Shown here piece by piece: positions 1 through 6,274 of a DNA stretch of 19,576 nt. This stretch comes from JBBRSC01 sp038245795. Lineage in GTDB: Bacteria; Actinomycetota; Acidimicrobiia; Acidimicrobiales; Microtrichaceae. The stretch lies in contig JBBRSC010000030.1 in assembly GCA_038245795.1 (NCBI GenBank), positions 1 to 19,576 of the forward strand, in the 5' to 3' direction. How positions within the stretch are numbered: the first letter of the stretch is position 1; every line of letters starts with the position of its first letter. The position numbers and the translations under genes are program-made. The notes beneath the pieces were generated by a model. It had not been told where the DNA came from, did no database searches, and saw only the letters and a program-made list of their open reading frames with translations.

Positions 1-331
1 AATAGAAGATGACCGGCAGGCTCAGCAGGAGTTGCCACACATCGATCCGGAGGCCGAACGGGATGGGGAGGTTCAGCTTCAGGATGTCCATCCCGATGTG
101 GGAGTACATCGTGATGATGAGCGCGACCACCAAGGCGACCACGAACCGGTTTCGCATGTCGCTGGCCATGTGGCCCATCGATTCGTGATCCATCGTCGAG
201 TCGTCCATTCCGCCGTGGCCAGGAGTCGGGTGCTCCGTCGGGATCTCGGGGTCGCGCCCGGGTTGATCGGCAGGCGGAGGCCCAGTGTCCCCACTGCGCT
301 GGTAGGAAGCGTTCGGCTCGTCGTGGATCAA
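1..331 (-). CDS. Heavy-metal (probably copper) P-type ATPase, N-terminal part only
   Basis: Only the N-terminus is in the window; the rest lies beyond base 1. The readable part has a Pro-rich stretch, then a His/Met-rich segment (GHGGMDD, MDHESMGHM), the basic MRNRF and a first hydrophobic helix. It continues into the PFGL..DVWQLLLSLPVIFY region, the usual order in CopB/CopA-like ATPases that use a His/Met-rich tail instead of a CXXC domain. These pumps export copper or silver with ATP. The start is uncertain. The first in-frame ATG is at 208. The frame is open back to a TTG at 331, and 30 of the 40 codons between end in G or C, so I extend it, but no Shine-Dalgarno is visible at either start. 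It lies downstream of the SHOCT gene on the same strand, in a cluster with a BlaI/CopY-type regulator. The metal is inferred; the selectivity residues are outside the window. Confidence 0.72.
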   Translation of the reverse strand, partial: MIHDEPNASYQRSGDTGPPPADQPGRDPEIPTEHPTPGHGGMDDSTMDHESMGHMASDMRNRFVVALVVALIITMYSHIGMDILKLNLPIPFGLRIDVWQLLLSLPVIFY

Positions 332-447
332 GACTCGGCCGGCCGTTGGGTCAGATGTGATGCTTCGCTTTCAGATCTGGGAAGCCGTTGCAACCACGCC
401 CATCCCACCGCAAGAGTTCTTGGCGTTCTTGGCGTTCTTGGGTTCAT
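328..447 (-). CDS. Possible 39-residue ORF linking SHOCT gene and ATPase (doubtful)
   Basis: A short frame starts with an ATG that overlaps the SHOCT gene stop as ATGA. It ends with a TGA overlapping the possible TTG start of the ATPase. Its first residues repeat Pro-Arg-Thr because of a 9-bp tandem DNA repeat (416-441). Codon choice is poor for this genome (CCA, AGA, CTT), so it may be only a translational bridge or chance. I recognise no family. Confidence 0.15.
   Translation of the reverse strand: MNPRTPRTPRTLAVGWAWLQRLPRSESEASHLTQRPAES
416..441. repeat. 9-bp tandem repeat, nearly three copies
   Basis: The unit GTTCTTGGC occurs at 416-424 and 425-433 and, lacking its last base, at 434-441. 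It lies just beyond the stop codon of the SHOCT gene. The minus strand copy next to it also reads CAAGAACTCTTG, a short dyad. Its function is unknown. Confidence 0.7.
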
Positions 448-659
448 GAATGACGCTCGAGTTCACTGCGGAGAGTTCGGTACTGGTCCACGTCGATATC
501 GCCATCGGCGAGCCGACCGTCCAGGCGATCCAGAGGCGTGAGTGGTCCCCTCCGTCCTTGACGAGCCGCTGGCAGCACGACCCACGCGAGCAGTGCCCAG
601 ACGAGGAGAAGTCCGGGCAGCATCATCAGCCACATCCACGCTGAATATCCGTTCCACAT
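444..659 (-). CDS. Small SHOCT-domain membrane protein
   Basis: A 71-residue protein with an aromatic/Met-rich start (MWNGYSAWMW) running into one transmembrane helix at about residues 6-30. A basic linker follows, then a C-terminal SHOCT motif (about 42-68: PLDRLDGRLADGDID, then QYRTLRSEL). SHOCT is a short oligomerisation or adaptor motif found at the ends of many small bacterial membrane proteins, and such proteins often accompany copper and other metal pumps. The start is well fixed: GGAGG at 668-672 is 8 nt before the ATG. The frame stays open upstream to 836, but that extension has no such signal and a basic, low-quality sequence. The gene sits between the M56 peptidase and the P-type ATPase on the same strand. 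Its exact role is unknown; membrane recruitment or support of the ATPase is an inference. Confidence 0.8.
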   Translation of the reverse strand: MWNGYSAWMWLMMLPGLLLVWALLAWVVLPAARQGRRGPLTPLDRLDGRLADGDIDVDQYRTLRSELERHS

Positions 660-706
660 GATGCTTTCCTCCGAGTCGGTTCTTCGTCGACGACCAGCAT
701 CACCTG

Positions 707-719
707 CTACAGGTTGTCG
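707..719. promoter_or_regulatory. Weak candidate BlaI/CopY half-site dyad upstream of the SHOCT gene
   Basis: CTACAGGTTGTCG has the broken symmetry C.ACA...TGT.G, resembling the ACA/TGT core of BlaI/CopY operators. It lies about 50 nt upstream of the SHOCT start. It is much weaker than the palindrome at 861-875 and could be chance. Confidence 0.25.
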
Positions 720-858
720 TACTAGGGCCGAACGTCCCACAACTGCATGTGGCGACCCGACGATCTCGAAACTCTCGACGGCGTTGATCGGGCGCATGCA
801 GTCGAAGCGACGCCGATCACGCCTCCGAGCGATCAAGAATTTTCGATGACAGGCTCAA

Positions 859-875
859 ATACTACTTGAAGTAGT
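859..875 (-). promoter_or_regulatory. Candidate repressor operator (perfect palindrome) overlapping a -10 box
   Basis: ACTACTTGAAGTAGT (861-875) is a perfect inverted repeat with 7-bp arms and one central base. Its ACTAC/GTAGT arms resemble those of BlaI/MecI/CopY family operators. On the minus strand its end forms TAGTAT (864-859), a TANNNT -10 box, so a bound repressor would cover the promoter. It lies just past the stop of the M56 gene and about 200 nt upstream of the SHOCT gene. That suggests the SHOCT-ATPase part has its own regulated promoter with a long leader. The rest of 660-888 shows no convincing gene. Confidence 0.6.
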
Positions 876-888
876 CGTTAGGTCCTCA

Positions 889-1773
889 TCAGAACGGGCA
901 CACGTGCACCAGCAACTCGAGGAGCTGATGGAACTGCAGTCCGGTGCCAACGACATTCACGGCAGCGGTCGCTAGCCCGACGACGATCAGCGCTTCGCCA
1001 GCCACGCTGTGGTGGCCCCGCGGCGCAGGCAGGTCGAGCGCGTCGAGTCGAGCGAGCACCTCCGAATGACCCATCCCAGACCCGAGCGTCGGCAAACCAA
1101 GTGTGGACCTGGCGGCAATCTCGAGCGCCCGCGCCACGACGGTTCGGTCACCGACTGCCTCGGCTGCGTTCTCGTCAGCCCACCGCTCCAATGAGCGACG
1201 CAACAATCGATTGAGCGGCGCGACCAGCGGGTTGGCGATCGCTGCGAGCTCAGACCACAACAGATATCGGTCGTGACGGTGGTCCAAATGTGTGAGTTCA
1301 TGGGCAAACACCGAGCGCTGTTCGAGCGGCGTGAGTGCGTCCAGCATGCCCGTCGAGACAATGATTCGCCCTGTTCGGCCGGAGGTCGTCATCGCGAGGG
1401 GCTCATCCTGATCAACGATGGTGATCCGCTCGCCCACGGGGATGTGGCGACTGGATCGATGAAGCACCCGCCACCGCCTGACCAGTCGCAGGAGGATCGT
1501 TGCCAAGAGAATCGCTGAAGGAAGTCCGAGCCATGACGGGACCTGGCTGTTGCCAAGTAGAGATCGACACCACCCAGCAAGTCCGTCGGAGGTCGAGTGG
1601 AACAGATAGGCAAAAGTGGGAACCGACAGTGCCCACAAACCTGCCGTGGCAGCGGCAAGCGATCCGAGCAACAGGGCGATGGCTGCGATCCGAGGATGAA
1701 GCCGGGGGAGTGCGATCAACGTCACGGCAATCACTGCGGCCGAGAGAACGGAACACGTTGCGAGAACGGTCAT
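889..1773 (-). CDS. M56-family (BlaR1-like) membrane zinc metallopeptidase
   Basis: A 294-residue protein. Hydrophobic helices lie at about 5-22, 28-50 and 82-97. A cytosolic zinc protease domain follows with the HEXXH motif at 158-162 (HELTH, within AHELTHLDH) and a downstream ERWADENAAE segment that probably supplies the third zinc ligand. A last hydrophobic helix lies near 260-280. BlaR1/MecR1 proteins of this family cleave, or trigger cleavage of, their partner BlaI-type repressor. Here the C-terminal penicillin-binding sensor domain is absent, so beta-lactam sensing is unlikely. The ATG overlaps the stop of the upstream repressor gene as ATGA, a strong sign of coupled translation and a shared job. 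The neighbouring metal ATPase suggests a metal or envelope-stress signal, which is inference. Confidence 0.9.
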   Translation of the reverse strand: MTVLATCSVLSAAVIAVTLIALPRLHPRIAAIALLLGSLAAATAGLWALSVPTFAYLFHSTSDGLAGWCRSLLGNSQVPSWLGLPSAILLATILLRLVRRWRVLHRSSRHIPVGERITIVDQDEPLAMTTSGRTGRIIVSTGMLDALTPLEQRSVFAHELTHLDHRHDRYLLWSELAAIANPLVAPLNRLLRRSLERWADENAAEAVGDRTVVARALEIAARSTLGLPTLGSGMGHSEVLARLDALDLPAPRGHHSVAGEALIVVGLATAAVNVVGTGLQFHQLLELLVHVCPF

Positions 1774-2132
1774 TTCTGCCGGCCTCGTTCATCAAGGGCA
1801 GCGCGAAGTTGCCGAGCTTCTGCCCCGCTGAGTGTCCCGACGAACCGGGAGAGGGCGGCAGGTCGGTCTTGCACCTTTGACAGCGCCTCGGCGAGCTGAG
1901 CTGCTCCGAACTCGCCTTCGGAGAGCTTGGGCGCGTATCCAAAGGCTCGACCACGCTGGGTGCGGGTCACGTGTCCCTTCTGCCACAACCTGGAGAGGAC
2001 GGTCATGACCGTCGTGTAGGCCAGGTTCGAGCCATGCTGCTCCAAGACTTCGGACGGCGTCAGAGGGATCCCAGCCGACCACAGGATCGTCAGGACGTCG
2101 TTTTCCAACTCACCAACTGCGCGCCTGGGCAT
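1770..2132 (-). CDS. BlaI/MecI/CopY-family transcriptional repressor
   Basis: A 120-residue protein. The N-terminal winged helix-turn-helix (about residues 5-75) carries the family signature LAYTTVMTVLSRLWQKGHV, followed by a C-terminal helical dimerisation tail. BlaI/CopY proteins bind ACTAC/TACA-type palindromes as dimers; release comes from proteolysis (BlaI, MecI) or metal binding (CopY). The C-terminal CXC metal motif of true CopY is not seen, so control by the overlapping M56 peptidase is more likely. The chosen start has AAAGGGGAG 4 nt upstream. A GTG nine codons earlier lies inside the likely -10 box (2158-2163) and is rejected. The gene is first in the minus-strand module, and the palindrome at 861-875 is its most plausible target. 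Confidence 0.92.
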   Translation of the reverse strand: MPRRAVGELENDVLTILWSAGIPLTPSEVLEQHGSNLAYTTVMTVLSRLWQKGHVTRTQRGRAFGYAPKLSEGEFGAAQLAEALSKVQDRPAALSRFVGTLSGAEARQLRAALDERGRQK

Positions 2133-2150
2133 CGGACTCCCCTTTCTCAG

Positions 2151-2163
2151 CATCGGCACAATA
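2151..2163 (-). promoter_or_regulatory. Candidate promoter -10 of the repressor-peptidase operon
   Basis: TATTGT (2163-2158 on the minus strand) fits the actinobacterial TANNNT -10 pattern. With normal spacing, transcription would begin near 2151 and give a 19-nt leader that holds the Shine-Dalgarno of the repressor gene. No good -35 is seen, nor a palindrome like the one at 861-875. Confidence 0.4.
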
Positions 2164-2236
2164 TCGCTCGTCCCCGTCGACTCTCACCACAAACTACGAG
2201 CCAGCGGATGCTGCGCTGCGACAACACGTACCGCTT

Positions 2237-2282
2237 GGAGTCCGTCATGACGACCTCCTGCCCCTATTCCCTCACGGACTCC
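2237..2282 (-). terminator. Inverted repeat between the DUF1990 gene and the repressor operon
   Basis: GGAGTCCGT (2237-2245) and ACGGACTCC (2274-2282) form perfect 9-bp arms around a 28-nt loop, starting 20 nt past the DUF1990 stop. No T-run follows. It may end transcription of the YndJ-DUF1990 operon before the repressor operon on the same strand, or bind a regulator. The large loop makes it a weak terminator. Confidence 0.35.
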
Positions 2283-2302
2283 CAACGTTCCGTCGGTCGT
2301 CC

Positions 2303-2956
2303 CTATTGGTCCGGTCGCCGGAGTTCAGTAGGACGGTCGCGCAGCGGCTCGCCAACCGATCGAGCGTACCGGGCGAGAGCGCCGAGGTAGCGGTTGACCG
2401 CCGCGTGTTGGAAGGCGATCACCGCTGGGGATACGAGCTTCGCCGCCCACGTGGCCGCCGATGCATCGACCCGGATGGTCGCAGTGACGACGCCCTGGGC
2501 GTCTATCTCGACGAGGTACGACTCCTCGCCGCGCTCCTGATGACCCTCGATGGTTCCGTAGGCAAAGCCGAACGTGCGATGCGTGCCTTCGGCACTCTGG
2601 GTGGTGACATCGACAACGGCAACGATCCGATCGGGAACGATGATGCTGACGGGCCCCAGTCGTAAGGTCACCAGCAGTGTCGTTCCGAGCGTGAGGGGGG
2701 CCGAGTCGGGAACGACGAACGCACCAATACCCCGATGGCACTCCCAGCGTCGGAGTCCCTCGCAGGCTGCCTCGAACATTGCCTGCCCGTGGCCAATGGT
2801 GATCGAACGCGAGTGGTTCGTTCGAAGTGGCCATCGCTCGGGTTCGATGGTGGAGCCGACGTGGTCGTAGGTGACGGCTCGCATCGTTGCGGCGTCGAGT
2901 TCCTTCGCCAACAGTGCAGGAGATGGTCGGCCCCAGACCAGGCCCAGCGAGTTCAT
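2303..2956 (-). CDS. DUF1990 family protein
   Basis: A 217-residue soluble protein. It shows the DUF1990 pattern: an ITIGHGQAMFEAACEGLRRW segment, a middle part with APLTLGTTLLV, then FGFAYGTIEGHQERGEESY, where the family has F-A-Y-G-T-L-x-G-H-x-x-x-G-E-E. A C-terminal region of about 50 residues with aromatic and basic positions ends the fold. The family's biochemical role is not known. The ATG overlaps the stop codon of the upstream membrane protein as ATGA, so the two are translated together. The frame is open far upstream, but that part is antisense-like noise inside the membrane protein gene. A pairing of DUF1990 with YndJ-like proteins is something I recall from Bacillus and actinobacteria, and it supports both calls. 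Confidence 0.88.
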   Translation of the reverse strand: MNSLGLVWGRPSPALLAKELDAATMRAVTYDHVGSTIEPERWPLRTNHSRSITIGHGQAMFEAACEGLRRWECHRGIGAFVVPDSAPLTLGTTLLVTLRLGPVSIIVPDRIVAVVDVTTQSAEGTHRTFGFAYGTIEGHQERGEESYLVEIDAQGVVTATIRVDASAATWAAKLVSPAVIAFQHAAVNRYLGALARYARSVGEPLRDRPTELRRPDQ

Positions 2957-3651
2957 ACCGGCGCCGGAACTGGGTCGACCATGGCGGGTGTCGTGCGGAG
3001 AACGAGGAGCCGGCCGACGAGTCCGGCGATGATGAACCCAGTGGAGTTGGCGGCGCCATGGGTTCGGATCATGGCGTCGATCGAGAGGGCACGCACGTCC
3101 CAATGCTGCCCTGCTGCCCACGAGACTGCCAACACCATCGGGACCCACGGAACGAGTGCCGCGACACCGAATGCGAGTCGGGCCGGCAGCGGCGGAGTGG
3201 GATGGATGGCGATCTGGCCCAAGATGATGCTCGTGCACCACACGCCGATGGTCATCGTTATCGCGCCGCCCACCTGGATCGGGCCGACCTTCGACACGAA
3301 TCCGAGCGCAACGATGGGGGGCGATCCCGTGGTCGCCAGAAGCGCCCACCACCCGAGACGTCCAGCGTGCTGGCGTTGAGCGAAATCGGCGAGGGCCGTG
3401 GCTCCGATGCCGGCGTATAGGAAGTGGACGGCGGTGAGCTCCACGATCGGCTCCTCGATGCCGAACATCGTCCACCCGCTCGCCGACGTGATCAATGCTC
3501 CGATGGCGACTGCGCCGTAGCACCCAACGGCGAGTTGGGCGAGCGGGCTCAGCGACCGACGCTGCGCAGAGCGTGCACGACCGATGGCCAGAGGAACCAC
3601 GATGAGCCATCCTGCGGCGACAGCGAGGTGGATGTACCAAGTGGTGGTCAT
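2953..3651 (-). CDS. YndJ-like multi-pass membrane protein
   Basis: A 232-residue protein with six to seven hydrophobic helices. It carries YndJ-like features: a VHFLYAGIG segment (His-Phe in a helix, about residues 68-80) and a C-terminal RTHGAANSTGF segment (His-Gly and Asn). The function is unknown. The starting ATG was chosen because a -35/-10 pair (TTGATT, 17 bp, TATCGT) places transcription start exactly on it, so the mRNA would have no leader. Another ATG lies two codons upstream. The stop overlaps the start of the DUF1990 gene. The identification rests on recalled motifs, so a different family of similar shape remains possible. Confidence 0.72.
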   Translation of the reverse strand: MTTTWYIHLAVAAGWLIVVPLAIGRARSAQRRSLSPLAQLAVGCYGAVAIGALITSASGWTMFGIEEPIVELTAVHFLYAGIGATALADFAQRQHAGRLGWWALLATTGSPPIVALGFVSKVGPIQVGGAITMTIGVWCTSIILGQIAIHPTPPLPARLAFGVAALVPWVPMVLAVSWAAGQHWDVRALSIDAMIRTHGAANSTGFIIAGLVGRLLVLRTTPAMVDPVPAPV

Positions 3652-3686
3652 GACCATACGATAACATTTGATATGATAGTAATCAA
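3652..3686 (-). promoter_or_regulatory. Promoter for leaderless YndJ-like gene in an AT-rich island
   Basis: On the minus strand TTGATT (3686-3681), 17 bp and TATCGT (3663-3658) are followed by 6 nt and the ATG at 3651. The stretch 3656-3704 is strikingly AT-rich for this genome. It also holds a TTGAT/ATCAA inverted repeat (3668-3672, 3682-3686) that could be an operator. Confidence 0.6.
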
Positions 3687-3743
3687 TAGCAGATATAGAG
3701 GGAGAGGTCGACACGACTGCGACGTTGCATCTCTCACCGCCGA

Positions 3744-3755
3744 TACGATCCGGCG
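3744..3755 (+). promoter_or_regulatory. -10 box of leaderless dienelactone hydrolase gene
   Basis: TACGAT (3744-3749) is exactly 6 nt before the ATG at 3756, so transcription probably begins at the start codon. No Shine-Dalgarno is visible. The -35 is unclear. Confidence 0.5.
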
Positions 3756-4553
3756 ATGCCGAACGACCCACTGTCTGATTTCACGACCGAGAACTTCACC
3801 GATACGTCGGTGACCCATCGCGTCTACCGAAGTGGTTCCGGCCCTGCGGTGATCGTGCTGGCCGAAATGCCCGGCATCACGCCAAAGGTTGCTGAGTTCG
3901 CCCGCATGGTCCGGGACCGCGGGTTCTCGGTGTGGATGCCGTATCTCTTCGGCGTGCCCGGCGCTCCTCCTGGAATCGGGGTGTACGCGAAGACGATTCC
4001 CGCCGCGTGTGTCTCCAAGGAGTTCGCGGCATTTGCCACCGGCGTGACCGCACCTATATCGACCTGGTTGCGGGCGCTGGGCCGTCATGCTCACGCTGAG
4101 TGCGGTGGGCCCGGGATCGGCGCGCTGGGGATGTGTTGGACCGGTGGATTCGCGCTGGGGATGATGGCGGAACCGGAGATGCTTGCGCCGGTCCTCTCGC
4201 AGCCGTCGCTGCCGATCAACCTCAACAAGAAGCACAAAGCCGATCTTCACCTGTCGCCAGGAGACCTCGCCAAGGTGAAACAGCGCGCCGTTGAGGGGCA
4301 ATGCATCATCGGGATGCGGTTTACCGGTGACAAGTTGGCCCCGCCGGAACGATTCGCGTCGCTACGACGCGAACTCGGCGATGCCTTCATCGGCATCGAG
4401 ATCGACTCCTCACCCGGCAACCCGTGGGGCATCCGTCGTCTGGCGCACTCGGTGGTCACCGAGGATCTCTTGCTGGATGTGCCGGATCATCCGACGGCTG
4501 TCGCGCTCGAACGGGTGCTGCAGTTTTTCGAGGAACGGTTGCTGACCGCCTGA
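3756..4553 (+). CDS. Dienelactone hydrolase family protein
   Basis: A 265-residue alpha/beta hydrolase. The nucleophile elbow is GMCWTGG with Cys127, the cysteine nucleophile typical of dienelactone hydrolases (G-x-C-x-G-G). Glu37 (AEMPG) matches the conserved Glu that holds the Cys in the resting enzyme. Asp192 (FTGDKLAPP) and His231 (LAHSVVTED) fit the rest of the triad. Classic members hydrolyse dienelactone in chlorocatechol breakdown, but most relatives are general ester or lactone hydrolases. No catechol-pathway gene is nearby, so I would not assign that pathway. Length is normal to slightly long. It is transcribed away from the YndJ-like gene from its own promoter and is followed by a strong GC-rich hairpin. 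The substrate is unknown. Confidence 0.88.
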   Translation: MPNDPLSDFTTENFTDTSVTHRVYRSGSGPAVIVLAEMPGITPKVAEFARMVRDRGFSVWMPYLFGVPGAPPGIGVYAKTIPAACVSKEFAAFATGVTAPISTWLRALGRHAHAECGGPGIGALGMCWTGGFALGMMAEPEMLAPVLSQPSLPINLNKKHKADLHLSPGDLAKVKQRAVEGQCIIGMRFTGDKLAPPERFASLRRELGDAFIGIEIDSSPGNPWGIRRLAHSVVTEDLLLDVPDHPTAVALERVLQFFEERLLTA

Positions 4554-4556
4554 CCA

Positions 4557-4603
4557 GCACCGTTCCGGGCACCGAAACGTGCGCCCGGCGCACGCAACGG
4601 TGC
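4557..4603 (+). terminator. Nested GC-rich hairpins after the dienelactone hydrolase gene
   Basis: Outer arms GCACCGTT (4557-4564) and AACGGTGC (4596-4603) enclose an inner perfect hairpin, CGTGCGC (4578-4584) and GCGCACG (4588-4594). It starts 4 nt past the stop codon. There is no T-run, as is common for high-GC actinobacteria. Confidence 0.55.
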
Positions 4604-4670
4604 CTGATTCGCGCGACTCTCGCTCGCGAACTCGTTCGAATCATTTCGCTGGGCAGGGGTACCGTGAGGC

Positions 4671-5600
4671 GTGCGCCCGCCTGATCAGATGCCGACGCAA
4701 GCCGGCGCTGCTCGCAGGGCGCGGCCGCGATCGCTGGCGATGGGCGCCGCCTGCACCGCCACGCTGTTCTGGGGCTTCGGCAACGTCATCGTTCGCGGAT
4801 CAGGCATCCCCGGACCGCAATTGGCACTGTGGCGGACCCTCTGCGGCGCATCGATCTACACCGTCATCTTTGTTGCCGGAGGCGGTCGGTTGACCCGCCG
4901 AACCCTGCGGATCGCCGCGCTCGGCGGCATAGGTTTCGGTGTGCAGGCATCGCTCTACTTCACAGCGCTGCAGGAAACGACGACTGCGAGCGCGGCGGTC
5001 ATCGCCACGCTCCAGCCGGTGATGCTCGCTCCCGTTGCGTGGAAGCTCTACGGCGATCGACTCGACGCCCGCCGGGCGGGGCTGATGGTGCTCGCCGTCG
5101 TCGGGGCTGTCGTGACGGTCGCGGGCTCGACGTCGAGCGGCCAGTGGAGCCTGCACGGCGACCTTCTCGCGCTCGGTGCAACAGCCATCGGGTGCCTGTA
5201 TTTCGTGGGCACGAAATCCGCTCGTGAACATCTCGGGACCATCGAATACCAGGCCGCCGGTCTCTGGATCGCCGCGCTCACGACCCTGCCAGGCGCACTA
5301 CTGCTGGGATCAGGATGGTCACTTCCCTCGGCCGGGCAGTTCTTCTGGCCCGTGCTCCTCGTGGCCATTCCTGGCACCGGTCATCTCCTGATGACGTGGT
5401 CCCAACGCAGCCTGTCCGTCGCCTATACATCGACGGTCTCGCTGAATGTCCTGGTGACGACGACCGTCGCCTCGGCGGTGATCTTCGGTGACACGATCTC
5501 GACGATCCAACTCCTCGGAATGGGCATCGTCCTGTGTTCGCTCGCCATGTTTGTTGCCGTGAGCGGAAGTCGTCTCCCGGCACCAACCGGGGAGCTATGA
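4671..5600 (+). CDS. EamA/DMT-family transporter
   Basis: A 309-residue integral membrane protein with about ten hydrophobic helices in two homologous halves, as in the drug/metabolite transporter superfamily. The first EamA repeat begins at about residue 23 (ATLFWGFGNVIVRG) and ends near VAGSTSS. The second begins near GDLLALGATAIGCLYFVGTK and ends at the C-terminus. The TTTASAAVIATLQPVMLAP stretch is typical of the end of repeat one. These proteins export or import small metabolites; the substrate cannot be read from sequence. The GTG start is preceded by TACCGT (4660-4665), a possible -10 box. An ATG at 4689 is an alternative. The last 6 bases overlap the end of the convergent M15 peptidase gene. 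Confidence 0.9.
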   Translation: MRPPDQMPTQAGAARRARPRSLAMGAACTATLFWGFGNVIVRGSGIPGPQLALWRTLCGASIYTVIFVAGGGRLTRRTLRIAALGGIGFGVQASLYFTALQETTTASAAVIATLQPVMLAPVAWKLYGDRLDARRAGLMVLAVVGAVVTVAGSTSSGQWSLHGDLLALGATAIGCLYFVGTKSAREHLGTIEYQAAGLWIAALTTLPGALLLGSGWSLPSAGQFFWPVLLVAIPGTGHLLMTWSQRSLSVAYTSTVSLNVLVTTTVASAVIFGDTISTIQLLGMGIVLCSLAMFVAVSGSRLPAPTGEL

Positions 5601-6200
5601 CGGGCGGTACGTCCAGTGCCACGGCTCGCGGGGAACGTCCTCGACGAATCCAAATCTCGCCCCGTTGGCCCGGAGCCACGCTTGACCGGTCGGATTGACG
5701 TCAACGTCCACGGCAAGACCCCACCCGTGATTGCTCGTCCCTGGCTCCGCTGCCAGGCCCCCTTGCGAATACAGCCCCTTGCGTTGAGCAAGGTTGACCT
5801 GTTGGTCGAGACTTCGATACGAGTCCGTGACGCCGATGTCGACCCCGGCTGCTGAGGCGGCCACCCGCATCTGTTTGAACGCGGCGGCGGCATCAGCGGA
5901 CAGGCGATGTTGCCCAACACCGATCTCGGTCAGCTGACTCGCCGGGATCTGTCCATTGCCGAACGATCGCAACTCGTCGGGCGGGGTCAACGCCCCGTAG
6001 CTGCCTGGCGACAGTTGAGTCGCTGGTGTCGTTCCCAGCGCGCCCGTCAGGAACTGATCGAAGGTGCCCGATGCCCCACCACCCAGCCCCACTCGACTCG
6101 ATGCGCTCGGCGAACCGAGCGGCGTCGACGTCGTCGGAGTCGGTTCGAACTTCTGTGTGATCGTCGCAATGCGTGCTTGGACAAACCGCAGGCCTTCCAT
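5595..6200 (-). CDS. M15-family peptidase (VanY-like D,D-carboxypeptidase)
   Basis: A 201-residue protein. The C-terminal half (about 95-200) is an M15 peptidase with all key residues: a tyrosine/arginine SYRS motif at 127-130, zinc ligands His158 and Asp165 in SNHGWGLAVDVD, catalytic Glu192 and zinc ligand His195 in REPWHW. Such enzymes cut D-Ala-D-Ala or related bonds in cell-wall peptides. The N-terminal part has no secretion signal. It begins with FVQARIATITQKF and a Ser/Thr/Pro/Gly-rich linker, similar to my memory of N-termini of flagellum-associated muramidases in actinobacteria. A stop codon lies seven codons upstream, so no longer signal-bearing start exists. It is separated from the DUF305 gene by a strong hairpin and converges on the EamA gene. 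Confidence 0.88.
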   Translation of the reverse strand: MEGLRFVQARIATITQKFEPTPTTSTPLGSPSASSRVGLGGGASGTFDQFLTGALGTTPATQLSPGSYGALTPPDELRSFGNGQIPASQLTEIGVGQHRLSADAAAAFKQMRVAASAAGVDIGVTDSYRSLDQQVNLAQRKGLYSQGGLAAEPGTSNHGWGLAVDVDVNPTGQAWLRANGARFGFVEDVPREPWHWTYRPS

Positions 6201-6274
6201 GACGAACCAATCGGCACATCAACGACAGTCGTAAGCGCTACCGAGTGGTGTGTTTCGACTCGTTCGATTCAGCG

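Noticed and set aside
660..836. In-frame upstream extension of the SHOCT protein
   Set aside because: The extension is basic and unlike a domain, and the ATG at 659 has GGAGG 8 nt upstream.
889..2132. Beta-lactam resistance regulator pair (BlaR1-BlaI)
   Set aside because: The peptidase has no penicillin-binding sensor domain and no beta-lactamase gene is nearby.
2133..2159. A longer start (GTG at 2159) for the BlaI-type repressor
   Set aside because: The GTG falls within the likely -10 box and lacks a Shine-Dalgarno, while the ATG at 2132 has a strong one.
2957..3667. Long upstream extension of the DUF1990 frame
   Set aside because: It runs out of frame through the YndJ-like gene, is full of Arg/His as expected of a shadow frame, and the ATG at 2956 overlaps the previous stop neatly.
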